Shown here: positions 44,307-57,087 of the stretch, in pieces
Position numbering within the stretch: position 1 is the first letter of the stretch
Layout of the letters: each line of letters opens with the position of its first letter
Source of the DNA: Microstegium vimineum
Lineage: Eukaryota; Streptophyta; Magnoliopsida; Poales; Poaceae
Direction: 5' to 3'
NCBI GenBank assembly: GCA_022036555.1
Contig: CM039122.1
Coordinates: 46,303,600 to 46,367,599, forward strand
DNA length: 64,000 bases
Translations under genes and position numbers: made by a program
Notes under the pieces: generated by a model
The model's database searches: none
Seen by the model: the letters and a program-made list of their open reading frames with translations, nothing else
Told to the model about the DNA's origin: nothing

Positions 44307-45614
44307 ACTAAGTATCGTATCCATAGCGAAACGTGTGAGATTACCCACGATCTAACTTAACCGAAAGTATCAACAAAACTTAAGAAGGTTGGGAGTGTAG
44401 AGGAGATCGCCAAGGTCTTCAGATTCTAATCACGGTAAGTTATGTCTTCTATTGTGCAATTGGAGAAATCGTATAGGAAGAATACATGTAGAGTATGATC
44501 TTCCTATTGACAGGTTCCTACTTGGCCTACCAATGGGAGGTGGACTATATAAGATTCAACGGGGCTATAAAACTCACCCTCGTGAGCTACCATGGGTCCG
44601 GATGATAAGGTACATCTACAAGTAGCTAGGTCTAAGTTCCACGCTTACACCTATAACTACTACTCTAACTTACAATGATATGGAATCAAAACTTATGGGT
44701 ATGTCTAACATGATGGTTGTTATGGGTCAAAGAAAATAGCCCAGTTCAATTAGCCTATACTTGGTTTGGGGATTAGCGGATACAATGAACAATTACATTT
44801 TTCGTTGTGTTTTGGTTCAAGGATAATAGAGGACGAGACAGTTCTTAAGAAGAATATATCCCTCAGATGTCATTCTTTGTGATGCCTACGAATTGAGGGA
44901 ATGGAGAGGGACGATTTGTTCACGTGAGCACATGGGGGAGGAGAAAGGGGCACGTCACATACCTGCTGAGACCAGCCAAGCTCATGGAGGCAAGGACAAC
45001 GATGGGCGAGCTATGCACTGCCCGCACATGGATAGTTGAGGGCGACGACTACATGGAGAGGTGAGTGCGCAAACATTCGAGGCCAGCACCAAGCCTAGAC
45101 CCGAGGGTGGCAACCATGCACATGTGGAGAGACGAGGGTGGCAAATATGAGGAGAGGTTAGGGCACTAGTGTTCGATCCATGCACCGAGCATGCCCTCAG
45201 GGCAGCGGTCATGCCAGGGCAATGGAGACGATCATGGTTGGATGGAGAAAGAACAAACAAGAAGAGAAGAAAGAACAGAGAAATAATATAGACTAACATA
45301 TGGACTCTAGCCGCACACACACCAGGTGTGTGATATAACCTAAATTTTAGGTCTCATAAACTAAATAAATAGATAGATAACAAGAACCAATCCATTGTCA
45401 ACCAAAAAAGATCATGGATTGTCCCATCCCTATAAAATGGGTTGAGTCCTATTGCACCACATCTCCAAACTAAAGACATGCTTAATGTATTAGTTGGTCC
45501 GCTTAGACTAATTTTTGCAAGTCGATTAGCTAATGAGGTGACTAATCTATTTGCTCTTGAAAGTGGTGTCTTGTGTAGTTTTCATTTATTTTTGGTATAT
45601 AAAACAATATATTA
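44307..45614. other. Gene-free stretch
   Basis: No supported gene. The minus-strand 112-aa frame at 44982-45320 has an N-terminal hydrophobic run but no domain or splice context. No repeat borders found. Confidence 0.4.
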
Positions 45615-45869
45615 CTCCCTCCCTTCCAAATTATAAGTTATTGTAAGAATCAGAATCTTGAAGAGTTAAACCATCTCAAATTTAACCAAAATTATATAAA
45701 AATTTATAAATATTTATAACATCAAATAGATACACTATGAAAATATAACTGATGAAAAAATTAATGATACTTAAATGTGATTCTTATATATAATATAAAT
45801 TTGGTCAAACTTCAGATATTTTGACTCTCTAAGATTCTTAAAATGACTGATAAATTATTCTGGAAGGAG
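45615..45869. mobile_element. Stowaway MITE (255 bp), TSD TA
   Basis: It starts CTCCCTCCCTTCCAAATTAT and ends TTATTCTGGAAGGAG, with TA on both sides (45613-45614, 45870-45871). The interior is AT-rich and partly self-complementary. Confidence 0.85.
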
Positions 45870-47650
45870 TACTTAATTGTGACATTTACTTCCTCAATAA
45901 TGTTAGCATGGAAAAACAAGTCTCGCTTGAGTCCACTGGATGGGAGGTTAAGCTCGACCCACACCTCTTGTTAGATAGAATCTAGACAGTAAAATACAAG
46001 CCTAAAAAAAGTTTGAGCGAGTCTGATATTATTATTTAAATTATTTTACACTGCAAAAGTAGGTAGATATATGATCTGATCTAAATATGATCTAAATAGA
46101 GCATCTAACCCCGGTTGTTCTTCTAGGACTATAATTATCTGTGGTCTACGTAAACATATTCTAGTGGGTCTCTATGGTTAAAAATCAAGATATACTATTG
46201 TTAACTTGGTGAAGCTAGTGCACATAGCACCACACCTGTAACTAGTCATGCATACGAAGAAAATATTTAAAACAACTTCTAAAGATGCATCTATCTTGCC
46301 CTTGGAATTTTGTGAGTAAATGATAAGGTATCAATGGAGTAACGATTTAATTTTGTAGGAGATCGCCGAGAGATGAATTATCTCCACCTCAATTTCATAG
46401 CATAGATTTGGGCAAAAACCGATAACGTATTTACATTTTGAAGTTACAAATCCAGAGTTATAAAGCATGAAAGACGAGAAATAGAGCATCCAACACCAAC
46501 ACCAACATAAACACTAACACACAAAGAGAAAGAAGTATCACCAACAACCAAGGGGTAAAAAACAAAGCTGCAACTCTTAGACAGAGCATGACGATGATCG
46601 GCTGAACATTGCACCACCAATATATTGAAGTCAGTTGAACTCTATTCCACGAGCAACTACAAGGCACGAAGTCAAGATGATAGACGACATTTGAGTTGTG
46701 ATGTACATCTTCTATGGAGAGCATTTGGATCCAATCACCTTTCACCTACGACCCTAGAGGCTAGAAGGGGAGGAAGCCTCAAGGGTTGGAGGACCAATGA
46801 TCGGAGAACGAGGAGATCCAAGAGAGGGATCATGGTCCTGCTAACCCAACACACACACGCGCGCGAAGAGAAAGCAAAAGGACCCCGCAAAAAATATGAT
46901 TCAATTTAAGATGATTCTCCACAGTGACGCCTACGTACAAGTAGGATGTGACATCGACGATGTCACCACCACCGCCACCGGCCCTAAAGATCTAGAGATA
47001 TTCTATAGTTACATGAGTGGATTGCAACGCCTCCAATAAGGTTATAGCACCAACAAGTCAAACACGACTTTTGCCTAAAGCTCCCGATCCCATAAACTAT
47101 AGACCGCCTTCTCAAACAAAGGACGACGAGTCCACGATACGACGAGATGTCCATATCCCCCACGGGCTGAGCCCTTGGCAACTTGCCTAGGCTAGCAAGG
47201 GCATATCGACGCGGCGACCCGCAACTACTATTCCATCACCGAACAACGGTGACAACCGAGAAGCTGGCACCAAAAAAGTACCGTTAAGAAACACATGAGG
47301 TGTTGAGGATGACAACTGCATACCACGGCCATCGGACAAGCCACGGAGCCATGGCCATCCCACTTGCCAACATCTAGAGCGACGAGAGCGATAGCTGCCG
47401 TATTTGCCAACCACTAGAGTGCACATATACCCTAAAGTAAATGATTTAATTGAGATGATCCACATATTGAAATATGGCGATCACCTCACCTCTAAAATTA
47501 TTTGGATTGAAATGGTGTATTTTAAAGTTATTACCTAGAGTTTAATTCTTTCAGATTGTAAATTTGAGTACCACACATGCCATGCTATGAGCTATCAAAG
47601 GAATGTAGGATTTGTTTGTCATTGTAGGCGCTTCAGTTCAAATGGATGTC
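45870..47650. other. Gene-free stretch upstream of TL17
   Basis: No supported gene. 46470-47450 is less AT-rich and may be an old transposon piece. Frames there (95 aa minus at 46458, 92 aa minus at 47187) show no domain. Confidence 0.4.
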
Positions 47651-47817
47651 TCAATGAATAGGCCCAATTCAAGTCGTTGGCTGTGATGTGAATGTGGTGG
47701 AATGCAGTAGCGCTGGATCTTTCCTTCGCGTCCGTGGTCCGACGGGCACCGCTAGCAGCAGCTACGTGTTCGCGCGCGAGCCACTACCACCAGTCTTCCG
47801 TTCCCCCACCTCACCCT

Positions 47818-47844
47818 CTTCTTCTTCTTCTTCTTCCCTATATG
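47818..47844 (+). promoter_or_regulatory. Probable TL17 core promoter / 5' UTR start
   Basis: A (TTC)n tract is followed by CCCTATATGC, 60-85 bp before the ATG at 47904. A CTACGTGTTC motif with an ACGT core is at about 47762. The TATA assignment is tentative. Confidence 0.35.
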
Positions 47845-47903
47845 CTCGGGCAGTCGGGCTACACCCTGAGGCCGCTGCTGCTCTCCTTAAACCCGTCGCC
47901 GCC

Positions 47904-50900
47904 ATGACTCCCGCATCCACCTCCCATCTCTCCGCCGCCATCCTACCCACGAACTTACTTTCCTTCTCTCGCGGTCCCCCTCGCCGCCTCCCGCGCGTCT
48001 CCTGCCTGGAGGCGCCCGAACGCGGGGGCGGCAATGCATCGAACGCCTCGCCGGCGCCGCAGCAGCCGAGGTGGCGCGCCGCGGTATCCGCCGCGCTCGC
48101 GGCTGCCGTGGTTGCCGCCTCGATGCCAGCTTACGCGGACCTCAACAAGTTTGAGGCCGAGCAGCGGGGCGAGTTTGGCATTGGCTCTGCCGCGCAGTTC
48201 GGCTCGGCAGATCTCAAGTACGCCAGCACCTCTGCTTCTTTCGCATCTCTTCTCCATGATTGTTTTGTTGTTACATTGCATTGCTGATTTGCTTTGTTTT
48301 TTTTGTGTGTGTGGTCTTGCAGGAAGGCTGTCCACGTTAACGAGAACTTCAGGTGGGTTCTTAATTTCACTTGTTCCGAGTTAAAACCTTCCAATTATTC
48401 AATGCCAGCCCTGATAAATTAAAGGAATAGTTAGTAGAAACGATTTTTTTTCAACTTTCTGCCAGCTTCGATCTGATGTGATTTTGGCACTCTGGAAGTT
48501 TAGGTATTAGCACGCTTCATAGACCTCTACCACTTCCCAGATATAATGATGATAACTGTGAGTTTATAAACTGTATTATTTCCAAAATTGTTCAGCATTG
48601 CATCCGTATGCATTTTCTGAGCATTGCTTTTAAGTCATATATACTAGATGGAAACAACTTGTTGTATAAAATGCCTATTTATGGAGAAAATGTGCAACAA
48701 ATATGCTACAAAATTACTGTAAGTGCACTGTTGTCAAACAAAACTTTAGCAGAGTAAGAGTAATTATCTGTGATATGGATAAAGATAACTAAAGAAACAA
48801 TAGATTGTGCTATTCCTCATCTCTCCTTTACCAAATACATCATTTATTGATGTAGGCGAGCCAACTTCACATCCGCTGATATGAGAGAGTCGGATTTCAG
48901 TGGTTCCACATTCAATGGTGCCTATCTTGAAAAGGCTGTTGCTTATAAGGCAAATTTCACTGGTGAGTGAAACAATAGCTTTTTGTTATGCAGATAGGTT
49001 AATTTTTTTTTCTTGAACACGCGGGAGAGCTGCGTATTATCATATTAAGAAGAAAAAAAATGGGAAAATAGCCCATACAAAGGCACACCTACGCACACCA
49101 CTAGGAATTATTATCATACATGATGTGTGTGCTTGCTGTACATAACTACCTTTGTTTAGTGGTCAGTGGTCCTCTAATGTACCTTACTCTGGAAGCTACT
49201 CAACAAGAGATATCATAGAGAACCTATTATCTGCTACTTGCCTCACCACCATAAAGGGGCGTACCCAGTGCCGTAGGCTCCCGCATTGCGGGGTCTGGGG
49301 AAGAGAAATAGCCCGCAGCCTTTCCCGCACAAATGTGCAGAGGCTGGGGCTCGAACCCTGGACCTCTTGGTCACAGGCGGTAAAGCTCTACCGCTTGCAC
49401 CAGGACCTCACCACCATCTCAGTATAAATCAGAACAGGAAGCTAACTGCAGTTTTTTCCTTTTCTGGTTTCAAGTTGACTCATCATGCTATTTATATCAA
49501 AGTTCGGTACTGGTTCTGATCTTCTGGCATTCACTGAAACCTGGCTATGTGGGATTCTCATATCTGTTGTTCCAGCACTTTATCTAGAACTGTAGAAACT
49601 TCCCTTATTTTGAGCAAAAACCAAAGTAAATTACAGAATAGAACTCTATATCTGAATCTTTTTATCCTGTTGATGTGATTTTTACCGCATTTGAGTATAT
49701 GACCTTGCAACATTTTAGAATATTCATGCAGTTATTTTGTAATTTATTTGGGATCCGCGAAGGCAATCGCTCGGATCTTCCCCTAACCCAACCCGGGAAC
49801 GGACCGGAGGGAACCACAACATGAGGAATGTCCGCGTCTCGTCGCAAGGCTCGTTTTGAGTTTTGGGTCATAGGGCGAGCAGTGCAGTCCGGGGCACAAG
49901 GGTTCTGGTACTACCCAGGTGCGAATAACCCCAGAGGTGACTGCAATGATAAAAAATGTCACTTACCGGCCTAAACGACGAGCAAACACTCGAGCGTGAG
50001 AGCAAGGGATCACCCAACGAATGGACGAGCTCCAAGGAGGGAGGCAAGAACCATGCTTTCAGAGAAGTGGCGGTCCGAATCCACTCTGACAGAAGAAAAT
50101 AACTGACTAAGCCGTGCCGTAAGGGGGGCTCAACACGGGACGGGGTCAAGGCCTCCATGTATGGATGACAGATCGGCCATAGGAATACTCCGGGATATAC
50201 ACCAGGGCAACTAATGTCGAGCATACGATGATGCCACCCGTTTTCATTTCGTGAAAGTCCCCGGCAGAGGAAATGGTTGTAGGTGATGGCGTGTTCTGCT
50301 TCTTAGGGCGATGAAATCGTTCCTATGGGATCATGTGTGGCAGCTGGTAGATAATGATGAAAGGCGGGCTGCTTGAACCGGGACCTATTCTCATAATAGG
50401 CAGCAAGCACAGCTAAATAGGAAAGGGGGTTAGAATATTCATGCAGTTATTTTGTAATTTATTTTTAACATTGCTGTTGTTTTACCTTTTCAGGTGCCGA
50501 TTTGAGCGATACATTAATGGACCGCATGGTAAAAACTGAATTAGTACTTTTGGATTTTAGCTTTGTCATATTGTTGAACCATACCAGTATTTTTTTTCCA
50601 ACTGCATGTGATTTCTTATGTTTATTGAAATATATGGTTCATATTTCCAGTGATTATATATGTTTCCTCCTTTCTGTTGTAATAAATTATGATGGCGATA
50701 ATCCTTCTTGATTTTTGAGGTTAATAAAAGATATCACAATAGGACCCAAGTTGATTAACTATTGGAATGTTATCTCCACTTTTAGTTCTAGAAATAGTAT
50801 CCGTAGCATTGGCTTCCTCTGTTTCTAGTATCCTTTCAGCAAATCTTCGAATAGCATAGATAAACCTTTGGCATTTGGTACATGTTACAAGTACATCTAA

Positions 50901-52677
50901 CTGAGACGAATTAACTAGACTGATACACTGCATCTTCTTCTGGGTCATAATTCATATACATCTAGAGGCTCATTTAAAAGAAAAAGATAAAATGAAAGGA
51001 AGAAGGAAAAAAGTCATCTGTTGTGCAGTGGAAAGTCATTGGAAATTTAGGAGCAGCAGTGCAGCACTACTCATTTACTCTATGTTCAACACATCGATAC
51101 ATATACCACTTTCTGAAACAATGTAAACACGCACTTGATCATATTTTGAAGAATTATCTGCATTACTAGAATAAAAATATAGAAATTTGTAAGTATGTTA
51201 TTGGCCCTATAGTTATATATGGCCAAGTTCAAAACATATCCTCGATTAAGGAAAATTCTACATCCTTTTGGGAATGCAATATCTCCCTCACGTTCTCCAT
51301 ACTACCCTCACAGCTCTCCTGCATGTTCAAGGAGGGGAAAGGACTCGAGCTCTGTCATGGAAATCAGATCAGTTAGGTTGCATTGTGGATGCTACATCAA
51401 GCCGAGATGGTAACCTCCGGCATGGATAACAGCCTTGGGCTTGCAGGCCTGCACAAATGGCCCTCTTTTGTCTATGTGGACCTCCCTGCGTGGCATGGAT
51501 ACACTACACTGTACTCTGAGCTTCCTCGTCTAGATTTTGCACCACTGTTGATGACTCTCACCTGCAGCAATGTTCCCACTTCTTGTCGACGATTACACAT
51601 TTGTGGTTTGCCTGGTGGTGATTGAGCTCAACCAATATCTCTCACTCTTTCGCCGTTTGCTGCACGTCAACTGTGTTGTCACGCCGTGGTATATGGATGT
51701 GACTGACGCCATGAGCACATGCACAGATTGGTATGGTTGAGCAGGTTTGTTGGTTTCTAAGCCATGTCGAACCTAATAAATGCCCTAACATATGGGTTTC
51801 AAAACAGAAAATTGGCTAACCCGCGAAACTACTTCTGGTCCTGTCTGGTTTGGATTGGCAAGTTGAATGGTTTAAGACCAAACTGTGAACGGGGCTTAGT
51901 TGTCAGGAAGCAGTTATTGACTACTGTTGCTGACCAGTGAGCAGTTTCTGTGTGTTTCTGAGCTCCAGTTACACATTGGGGTGAACTATTAGTTTGAGAA
52001 TCCTCTTCCATTAGCCATTGGGCCGTCTAAATTATATATGTTTTGGTGCGGTGTACTTAATGCTTGCATTGTTAGACCGGCAAATGTCATTTCATCATTT
52101 AAAGTGCAATATACCATGGCAACTAGTGAATTCTCCCGTATGCATTTGATATAGAAAGTTGTCAATATACATAATTCCCTGACAGATTTGCATTTCAAAC
52201 AAGTTTTGAGACATTGTATGTTTGTTGCAGGTTCTAAATGAAGCTAACCTTACTAATGCTGTCCTTGTACGGTCAGTCCTAACACGTAGTGATCTTGGAG
52301 GAGCGATCATTGAAGGTGCTGACTTCAGTGATGCTGTTATTGACCTACTACAGAAACAGGTACACAGTTACTTAAATGTCAATTCCATTACATAACGATG
52401 CTATTACTCTCGGAGATTGTCAGGTTCTTTGGTCAATGATTGTGTGATCTCTTGATTTCTGATTTTTTTATTTATTTATTTGCAGGCATTATGCAAATAT
52501 GCAAGTGGGACCAACCCCATAACAGGGGTAAGCACCCGAAAAAGCCTAGGATGTGGCAATAGCCGTCGAAATGCATATGGAAGCCCTTCATCCCCTCTGT
52601 TGAGTGCCCCGCCACAAAAGCTTCTTGACCGAGATGGTTTCTGTGATCCAGCTACTGGAATGTGCGATGCAAAGTGA
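47904..52677 (+). CDS. TL17: TL17, thylakoid lumen pentapeptide-repeat protein, 268 aa
   Basis: Exons 47904-48217, 48323-48352, 48856-48962, 50494-50528, 52231-52359 and 52486-52677 are GT-AG throughout, phases agree, and the total is 269 codons. The start GCCGCCATGACT is the first ATG in frame and in monocot context. Residues 1-about 80 form a bipartite transit peptide: a Ser/Arg-rich stroma-targeting part, then an Ala-rich hydrophobic stretch (AAVSAALAAAVVAASMPAYA) with an AYA cleavage site before DLNKFEAEQRGEFG. No clear twin-Arg precedes it. Pentapeptide A(D/N)Lxx-type repeats follow (RANFTSADMRESDFSGSTF, ADLSD, NEANLTNAVL, RSDLGGAIIEGADF), then a Cys-containing tail (QALCKYASG, LGCGNSRRNAYG, DGFCDPATGMCDAK). 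This matches Arabidopsis TL17 (thylakoid lumenal 17.4 kDa protein) closely from memory. Its biochemical role is unresolved. Introns 3 and 4 are long. Intron 3 holds a SINE and another insert. Confidence 0.93.
49253..49405 (-). mobile_element. tRNA-derived SINE in TL17 intron 3, TSD 12 bp
   Basis: The minus strand starts GTCCTGGTGCAAGCGGTAGAG (polymerase III A box at 49386-49402) and has a B box GGGTTCGAGCCCC at 49346-49358. It ends GGGTACGCCCCTTT. The perfect direct repeat CCTCACCACCAT flanks it at 49241-49252 and 49406-49417. The sequence fits a common grass SINE type. Confidence 0.88.
49715..50464. other. 680-bp foreign insert flanked by 35-bp direct repeats, TL17 intron 3
   Basis: A 35-bp sequence beginning TTAGAATATTCATGCAG is present at 49715-49749 and identically at 50430-50464. 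The 680 bp between have about 50% GC and no terminal repeats. Phrases such as GGAACGGACCGGAGGGAACC and AAAGTCCCCGGCAGAGG look like grass mitochondrial DNA, but this is not verified. No gene is recognised inside. The long flanking duplication does not fit ordinary transposition. Confidence 0.6.
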
Positions 52678-53378
52678 GAGAGGTTTGATCCAACATGGAA
52701 ACTGGTCACTGGATGGTGTACATACATTGGAGATTGAGTAAGAGCAGAATAGTGCAGAGAAACCAGTCGTTTTTCTTCTCTTGCAATTGTTGTAACATTG
52801 CAACGGAATCAGGTAAAATTGAGGATGCAGATGAGATATAGGCGTTGAGTACTGAATGTCTTATATAGCAAAGTGTGTATATGAAATAGATCATATCATG
52901 CGCTTCTTGCTCGAAAGAAGTGGCCCCCTGCTTTGTTCTAAAACCAACATATCCAAACGTAGAAGTTGAACAGAGGAGTGTCTCAGTAAATAAACTTTCC
53001 ACTCCATTTCACAAACATTGCTGATGCATCGACAGCAACCAGAGCTGGCGTTCTGGATGGAACGCACAAATAGACGTCCATAGATAGCTTGACTGTTTTT
53101 ACAAATCGTCAAGTCAGTTACTGAAGCTCCTTAGCTTCAGCTTCCAGCTAGCTACCTTATTAACACCAGGTCCTGAGACCTGATGTCAAATAATACATAT
53201 ATATATAACCACTTCGGTTACATGTTTATTATGCATATGTATATATTTTCATGTTCCATTACACGCATTGCATGCTATATATTTGTACACTAAATCAGGT
53301 TTTGAAGGCATATTGTTATTGTTATATATATATGAATTGTATAGGGCATCCAATGGATTCGTGTACGTTCTGTAGTAG
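52678..53378. other. Convergent intergenic region of TL17 and the NAC gene
   Basis: It contains both 3' UTRs. No further gene. Frames on the minus strand at 52476-53112 are shadows of the TL17 end or random. Confidence 0.5.
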
Positions 53379-54708
53379 CTATTTCCACATGTTCGCAAGG
53401 CCGCCACCAGAGGATGATGTAGAGGCGTAGTCCAGTGCTTCTTCTGGTTGCTTGTTCTCGGCCTGAAATGAATATGCCTGCGCCGGACTGGAGTGACCGG
53501 TCTCTTTCGCTGTGCCATCGCCGTGGCTGAAGAGCTGAGACGCGACGAACTTGTCGAGCACTCTCCAATCGGTGACCGAGTCGTCCATGTAAGCGGCCTC
53601 CATCACGGGCGGCTGCTGCGCTGCGTACCCAGAGCCAGAGGCCAGCTCGTCGGTGGACTGGAGGCTGCAGCTGCCTTGGGCTTGGGCGGCAGTGTAGGCG
53701 GTGGTAAGAGGCTTGGGGCTCTCCAGCTGAGGGAGCTGCTGCAAGAAGGCGTCTTGGCTGGGCAGAAGGTGGTGGTACTCCAGCTCCGGCTTGCAGTGGT
53801 AGAGCTGCTGCTGGCCGCCGGCGCTGTACACCGCCGCTACCGCGTTCGGGTGGTGGTGGTGCATCAGTTGCTGCCTCGGCGAGCCAATGAGGTCCGGCAT
53901 GAACCCTCCGGTGATGTGGTCGTCGAACCACGGCGCGCCGTCGGCCATTCTCCGCACGGTCGCCACTCGCTTCTTGAACACCCTGCAGACCACCCATCCT
54001 TCCTCCTGAACCACCATTATTCGTGCGTGCGTGCACGGGCAAGCAGAGAACGAAGCAAAAACGCTGTCAGCTGAGCTGAATGACATGCTCGATCGATCAC
54101 ATTCACATCGACGATTTGCTGTTACGTTCAGCTAGGCAGACAGGCAGACAGGCAGGCTTACGTACAGGGGTGGTCCCGTTCTCGGTGGTCTCGAGGCGGT
54201 ACTCGTGCATTATCCAGTCCGATTTCTGGCCGTTGGGCGCGCGGCCTCTGTAGAAGACGAGCGTCTTCCTCATCCCGACGAGGCAGTTCTTGGTGTAGAT
54301 GGGCTTGTCGCGCCCCGTCGCCTTCCAGAAGCCGGCGGTGGTCGCCCGGTTGGTCCGAGAGCCTGTCGGGTACTTCTTGTCCTTGTGGCTGAAGAAGTAC
54401 CACTCGTTCTGCTCCTCCATCCCAATCTTGCACTTCTCTGTGGCCATTCCAAATGCATGTGTAATGTCAAAAGATAATTGTCGTCTATTTAGAAGCAAGT
54501 CTACACACATGTACTACCAACTGCGTTGCATGAACTACTTCTTCGTACCTTGGAGATCCCAAGGCTCAATTTTGTAAAGATCGACGTCTTTTATGACGTC
54601 AAGGTCGATCTTGTTGGACGCCACCTTCTTCCTCAGGTAGTAGTCCACGAGTTCCTCGTCGGTGGGGTGGAAGCGGAATCCAGGGGGGACATGAGAGAAA
54701 GTGTCCAT
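53379..54708 (-). CDS. VND-type NAC transcription factor (secondary wall / xylem), 352 aa
   Basis: Minus-strand exons 54708-54549, 54437-54166 and 54005-53379 are GT-AG, with 353 codons in one frame. The NAC domain (residues about 5-160) shows A-E subdomains: VPPGFRFHPTDEELVDYYLR, DVDLYKIEPWDLQ, NEWYFFSHKDKKYPTGSRTN, ATGRDKPIYTKNCLVGMRKT and RAPNGQKSDWIMHEYRLET, followed by EEGWVVCRVFKKR. The two intron positions are the usual ones for NAC genes. The C-terminal part is Gln/His/Ser-rich with DWRVLDKFVASQL, a motif shared by VND1-6-type proteins, and ends GGGLANMWK. VND factors switch on xylem vessel and secondary wall programmes in the nucleus. The exact ortholog is not assigned. A probable 5' UTR intron (56637-54735) and a TATA box at 57088-57097 lie upstream. 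Confidence 0.94.
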
Positions 54709-54734
54709 CCTTTCAGCGGATCCCCCACCAGTAA

Positions 54735-56637
54735 CTGCACGGGGTAATAACCTGACAAAGATTCAGTACAAGGTTTCATCAGCAATTTAAACATACCAGT
54801 GCCATGCAGTTCAAAATAAAGCTCAAATTAATCCACGTATAAAAGGTTTGCCTTGTCATACGGCTAGATTATATATGTACATCCAATGACGCTAATAAGA
54901 AGTCATTATAGGAGAGAAAATTGAGTTATTACTTATTAGCATCAACATACCAGGTATGTGTAAATTAAATGTAGGTGCCAAGACTAGATGACACATTGAT
55001 GTTAATGTTTGCTACTGATGTTAATAAGACTATTACTCTGGTGACACGGGTAATATACTTTAAACAATCTTAACGCCCGCTAAGAGGCGCAAAGGATTAA
55101 GTTAGAGGTCATTTGAAATTTTGAATGCATAGGACTAATTTTTAGTCATATCCCATCCCATCCAAACAGGGTGCTAGTAGGTGAGCTAATTTTGTAACCA
55201 AGCATTTAGCTAGCTCTTAACAACTAGCTGGTAATTAAACCCCAGCTAATTTGGGTTAACTTGTAGTCCCGGCAAATAACTAGCTCTAAACTAATTCAAA
55301 CAGACCCATAATAATGTTCATATATAGGAAAGAAGCAATGCTACATGATAACTAACCTTAGCACCCAAATCAAGCTAAGGGATAACATATATACATGCTA
55401 TAGTCATCATCTTATATCTAGGGTGGGCACACATATACCATGATCATGATGTACAAAACCATATGTCTATATACAGACACCAGTTTGAAGCACAGTTGGC
55501 ACATATATCACGAGCACAAATCTAACCGTTTCAACTTTGAGCATGCATATACACCTAGAAAGTCCAATATTGTTCTCTTGTCCCAAAATTTATTTGCGCT
55601 AACTACTCCATATTGAACTTTGGTATTGGTTGAAGATATATATATGTGGGCACATGTTTCAGTTTCCAACAGATGGACCAGAAGTTTTGTTTCATTATTT
55701 CCACTGGGATGATATTTTCAGGGGGGGAAAGGGAGCAATCATGGCAGTAGATAAAAATTACATACTTTCATCATGTATACGATTGCCAGATTAATTCATT
55801 GGTTCGCTTGGTTCCTTTTGTGCCAAGGAAGCTAGCTTAGTGCACATGCGGAACTTTGTGCTGAAAGAAATGTATACATGCATGCATGATCTAAACAACA
55901 TGAATATGCATCAGCGCAAATGAATTTATGTGCCCCATATGATGATGGACTATATATATGGCTAAATAGTTCTAAAAATGCTTACATCAATAAATTGGGA
56001 ATTCTCATGTTAATATATATATTTGGACAAATAAAAATACACCCGAAATGTATAGTACCTACATAGCTTCCAAATTGCGAAAGAAAAAAAAAAGCACACA
56101 GTACACGCACACTGGCACACACATTTACTGAAGATAGAGGATCTATTCTGTCATAAAATAACCTATTAATAATATGGCAGCCTAAACTGAATCAACCTCC
56201 ATGAAACAAAAGGAGGTAATAATGAGACAAAAAAATAAAATATAATTTGGTTCCTTCAAATACTGGAAGATTGTAGAGATTTCTCGATCAATTCCTGTTT
56301 ATGAAATTTCTACAATCATGCATGTCCAGTATTTGAAGGAACCAAATTATCTTTTCTAGTTAATTTACTTAACTCTACATGGACCTCTGTTGTCTAATAA
56401 GTAATAACCCTAGTTAATTTTATGCAACAGAGATTATTAAACACAAAAAGATCTTCAAATAACACAATGCACCCAAATAATTAACCTAGCTAGCTAGCTA
56501 GTATATTGCTGGCTGGGAAGCTAGTGGGAATTGGCAGTGTCTGGCATCTGCACTATCCAAGAACTAAGCAAATAATGAAAGAAACAAAGAACAGTGCACT
56601 ATATATGAACAGGAAGAGGTGATGATCGAAGCCTCAC
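54735..56637 (-). other. Possible 5' UTR intron of the NAC gene
   Basis: The minus strand has a donor CTTG|GTGAGGC at 56638/56637 and an acceptor CCGTGCAG|TTACTGG at 54735/54734, 26 bp before the start codon. If used, the 1.9-kb intron joins a leader starting near 57060 to the first coding exon. It is AT-rich, contains a strong hairpin (56242-56350) and a (CTAG)n tract (56485-56501). The alternative is that this is plain promoter DNA. Confidence 0.4.
56242..56350. repeat. 109-bp near-perfect hairpin
   Basis: The first 26 bases, starting ATAATTTGGTTCCTTC, are exactly complementary to the last 26. After a small asymmetric bulge another 13 of 14 bases pair (ATTGTAGAGATTTC), with a short loop. 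ATTTGG...CCAAAT is flanked by TA on both sides, so a tiny MITE is likely. A small-RNA hairpin is the alternative. Confidence 0.85.
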
Positions 56638-57087
56638 CAAGCTTGTGCACCAAATCTAGTTCGCCCAGAGTCCACCGATGGATAACCAATGACGCTTAAA
56701 TTATCAGAGCACACTCAACTCACAGCTCCTTTGATTCTCACTCCTTCACCTGGACAGTGTAGCCATGGATGCACGTACACCCTCGCCACCCCTCTTCTTG
56801 ATATACCCTGGCTTGCAATTGGGCCCGGACGAGATGGCCGGATCGGATCAGCAGGCGATCAGCTAGAGGCACCCTTCACCCAGTCAGTACTCGCGGTACA
56901 AACGCCAAGATACATATATATTTGTATATATCCGCGGCCAGCATGCAGGATGCACGCGCGCGCGTACGGAGTAGAACCCAGCGGAACTAAAGCTGAAGAT
57001 GAGAGGAGATCGAAGAACATGTATATATGAGATTGTTCATTCGGCCGGGGCTTACCAGCAATCTGTAGGTCGCCTCCTCTCCTCCGC

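Noticed and set aside
47688..47903. In-frame upstream extension of the TL17 first exon
   Set aside because: It would need a GTG start and would precede the TATA-like and (TTC)n region. The ATG at 47904 has good context and gives a normal transit peptide.
49286..49427. Possible tRNA gene (B-box-like sequence)
   Set aside because: It cannot fold as a full cloverleaf, and the 12-bp TSD and 3' body show a SINE.
53493..54074. 193-aa plus-strand frame
   Set aside because: Antisense shadow of the NAC C-terminal exon.
55085..55320. Possible MITE upstream of the NAC gene (CCAAACAGGG ... AAACAGACCC)
   Set aside because: The end-like motifs point the same way and no inverted partner or TSD was found.
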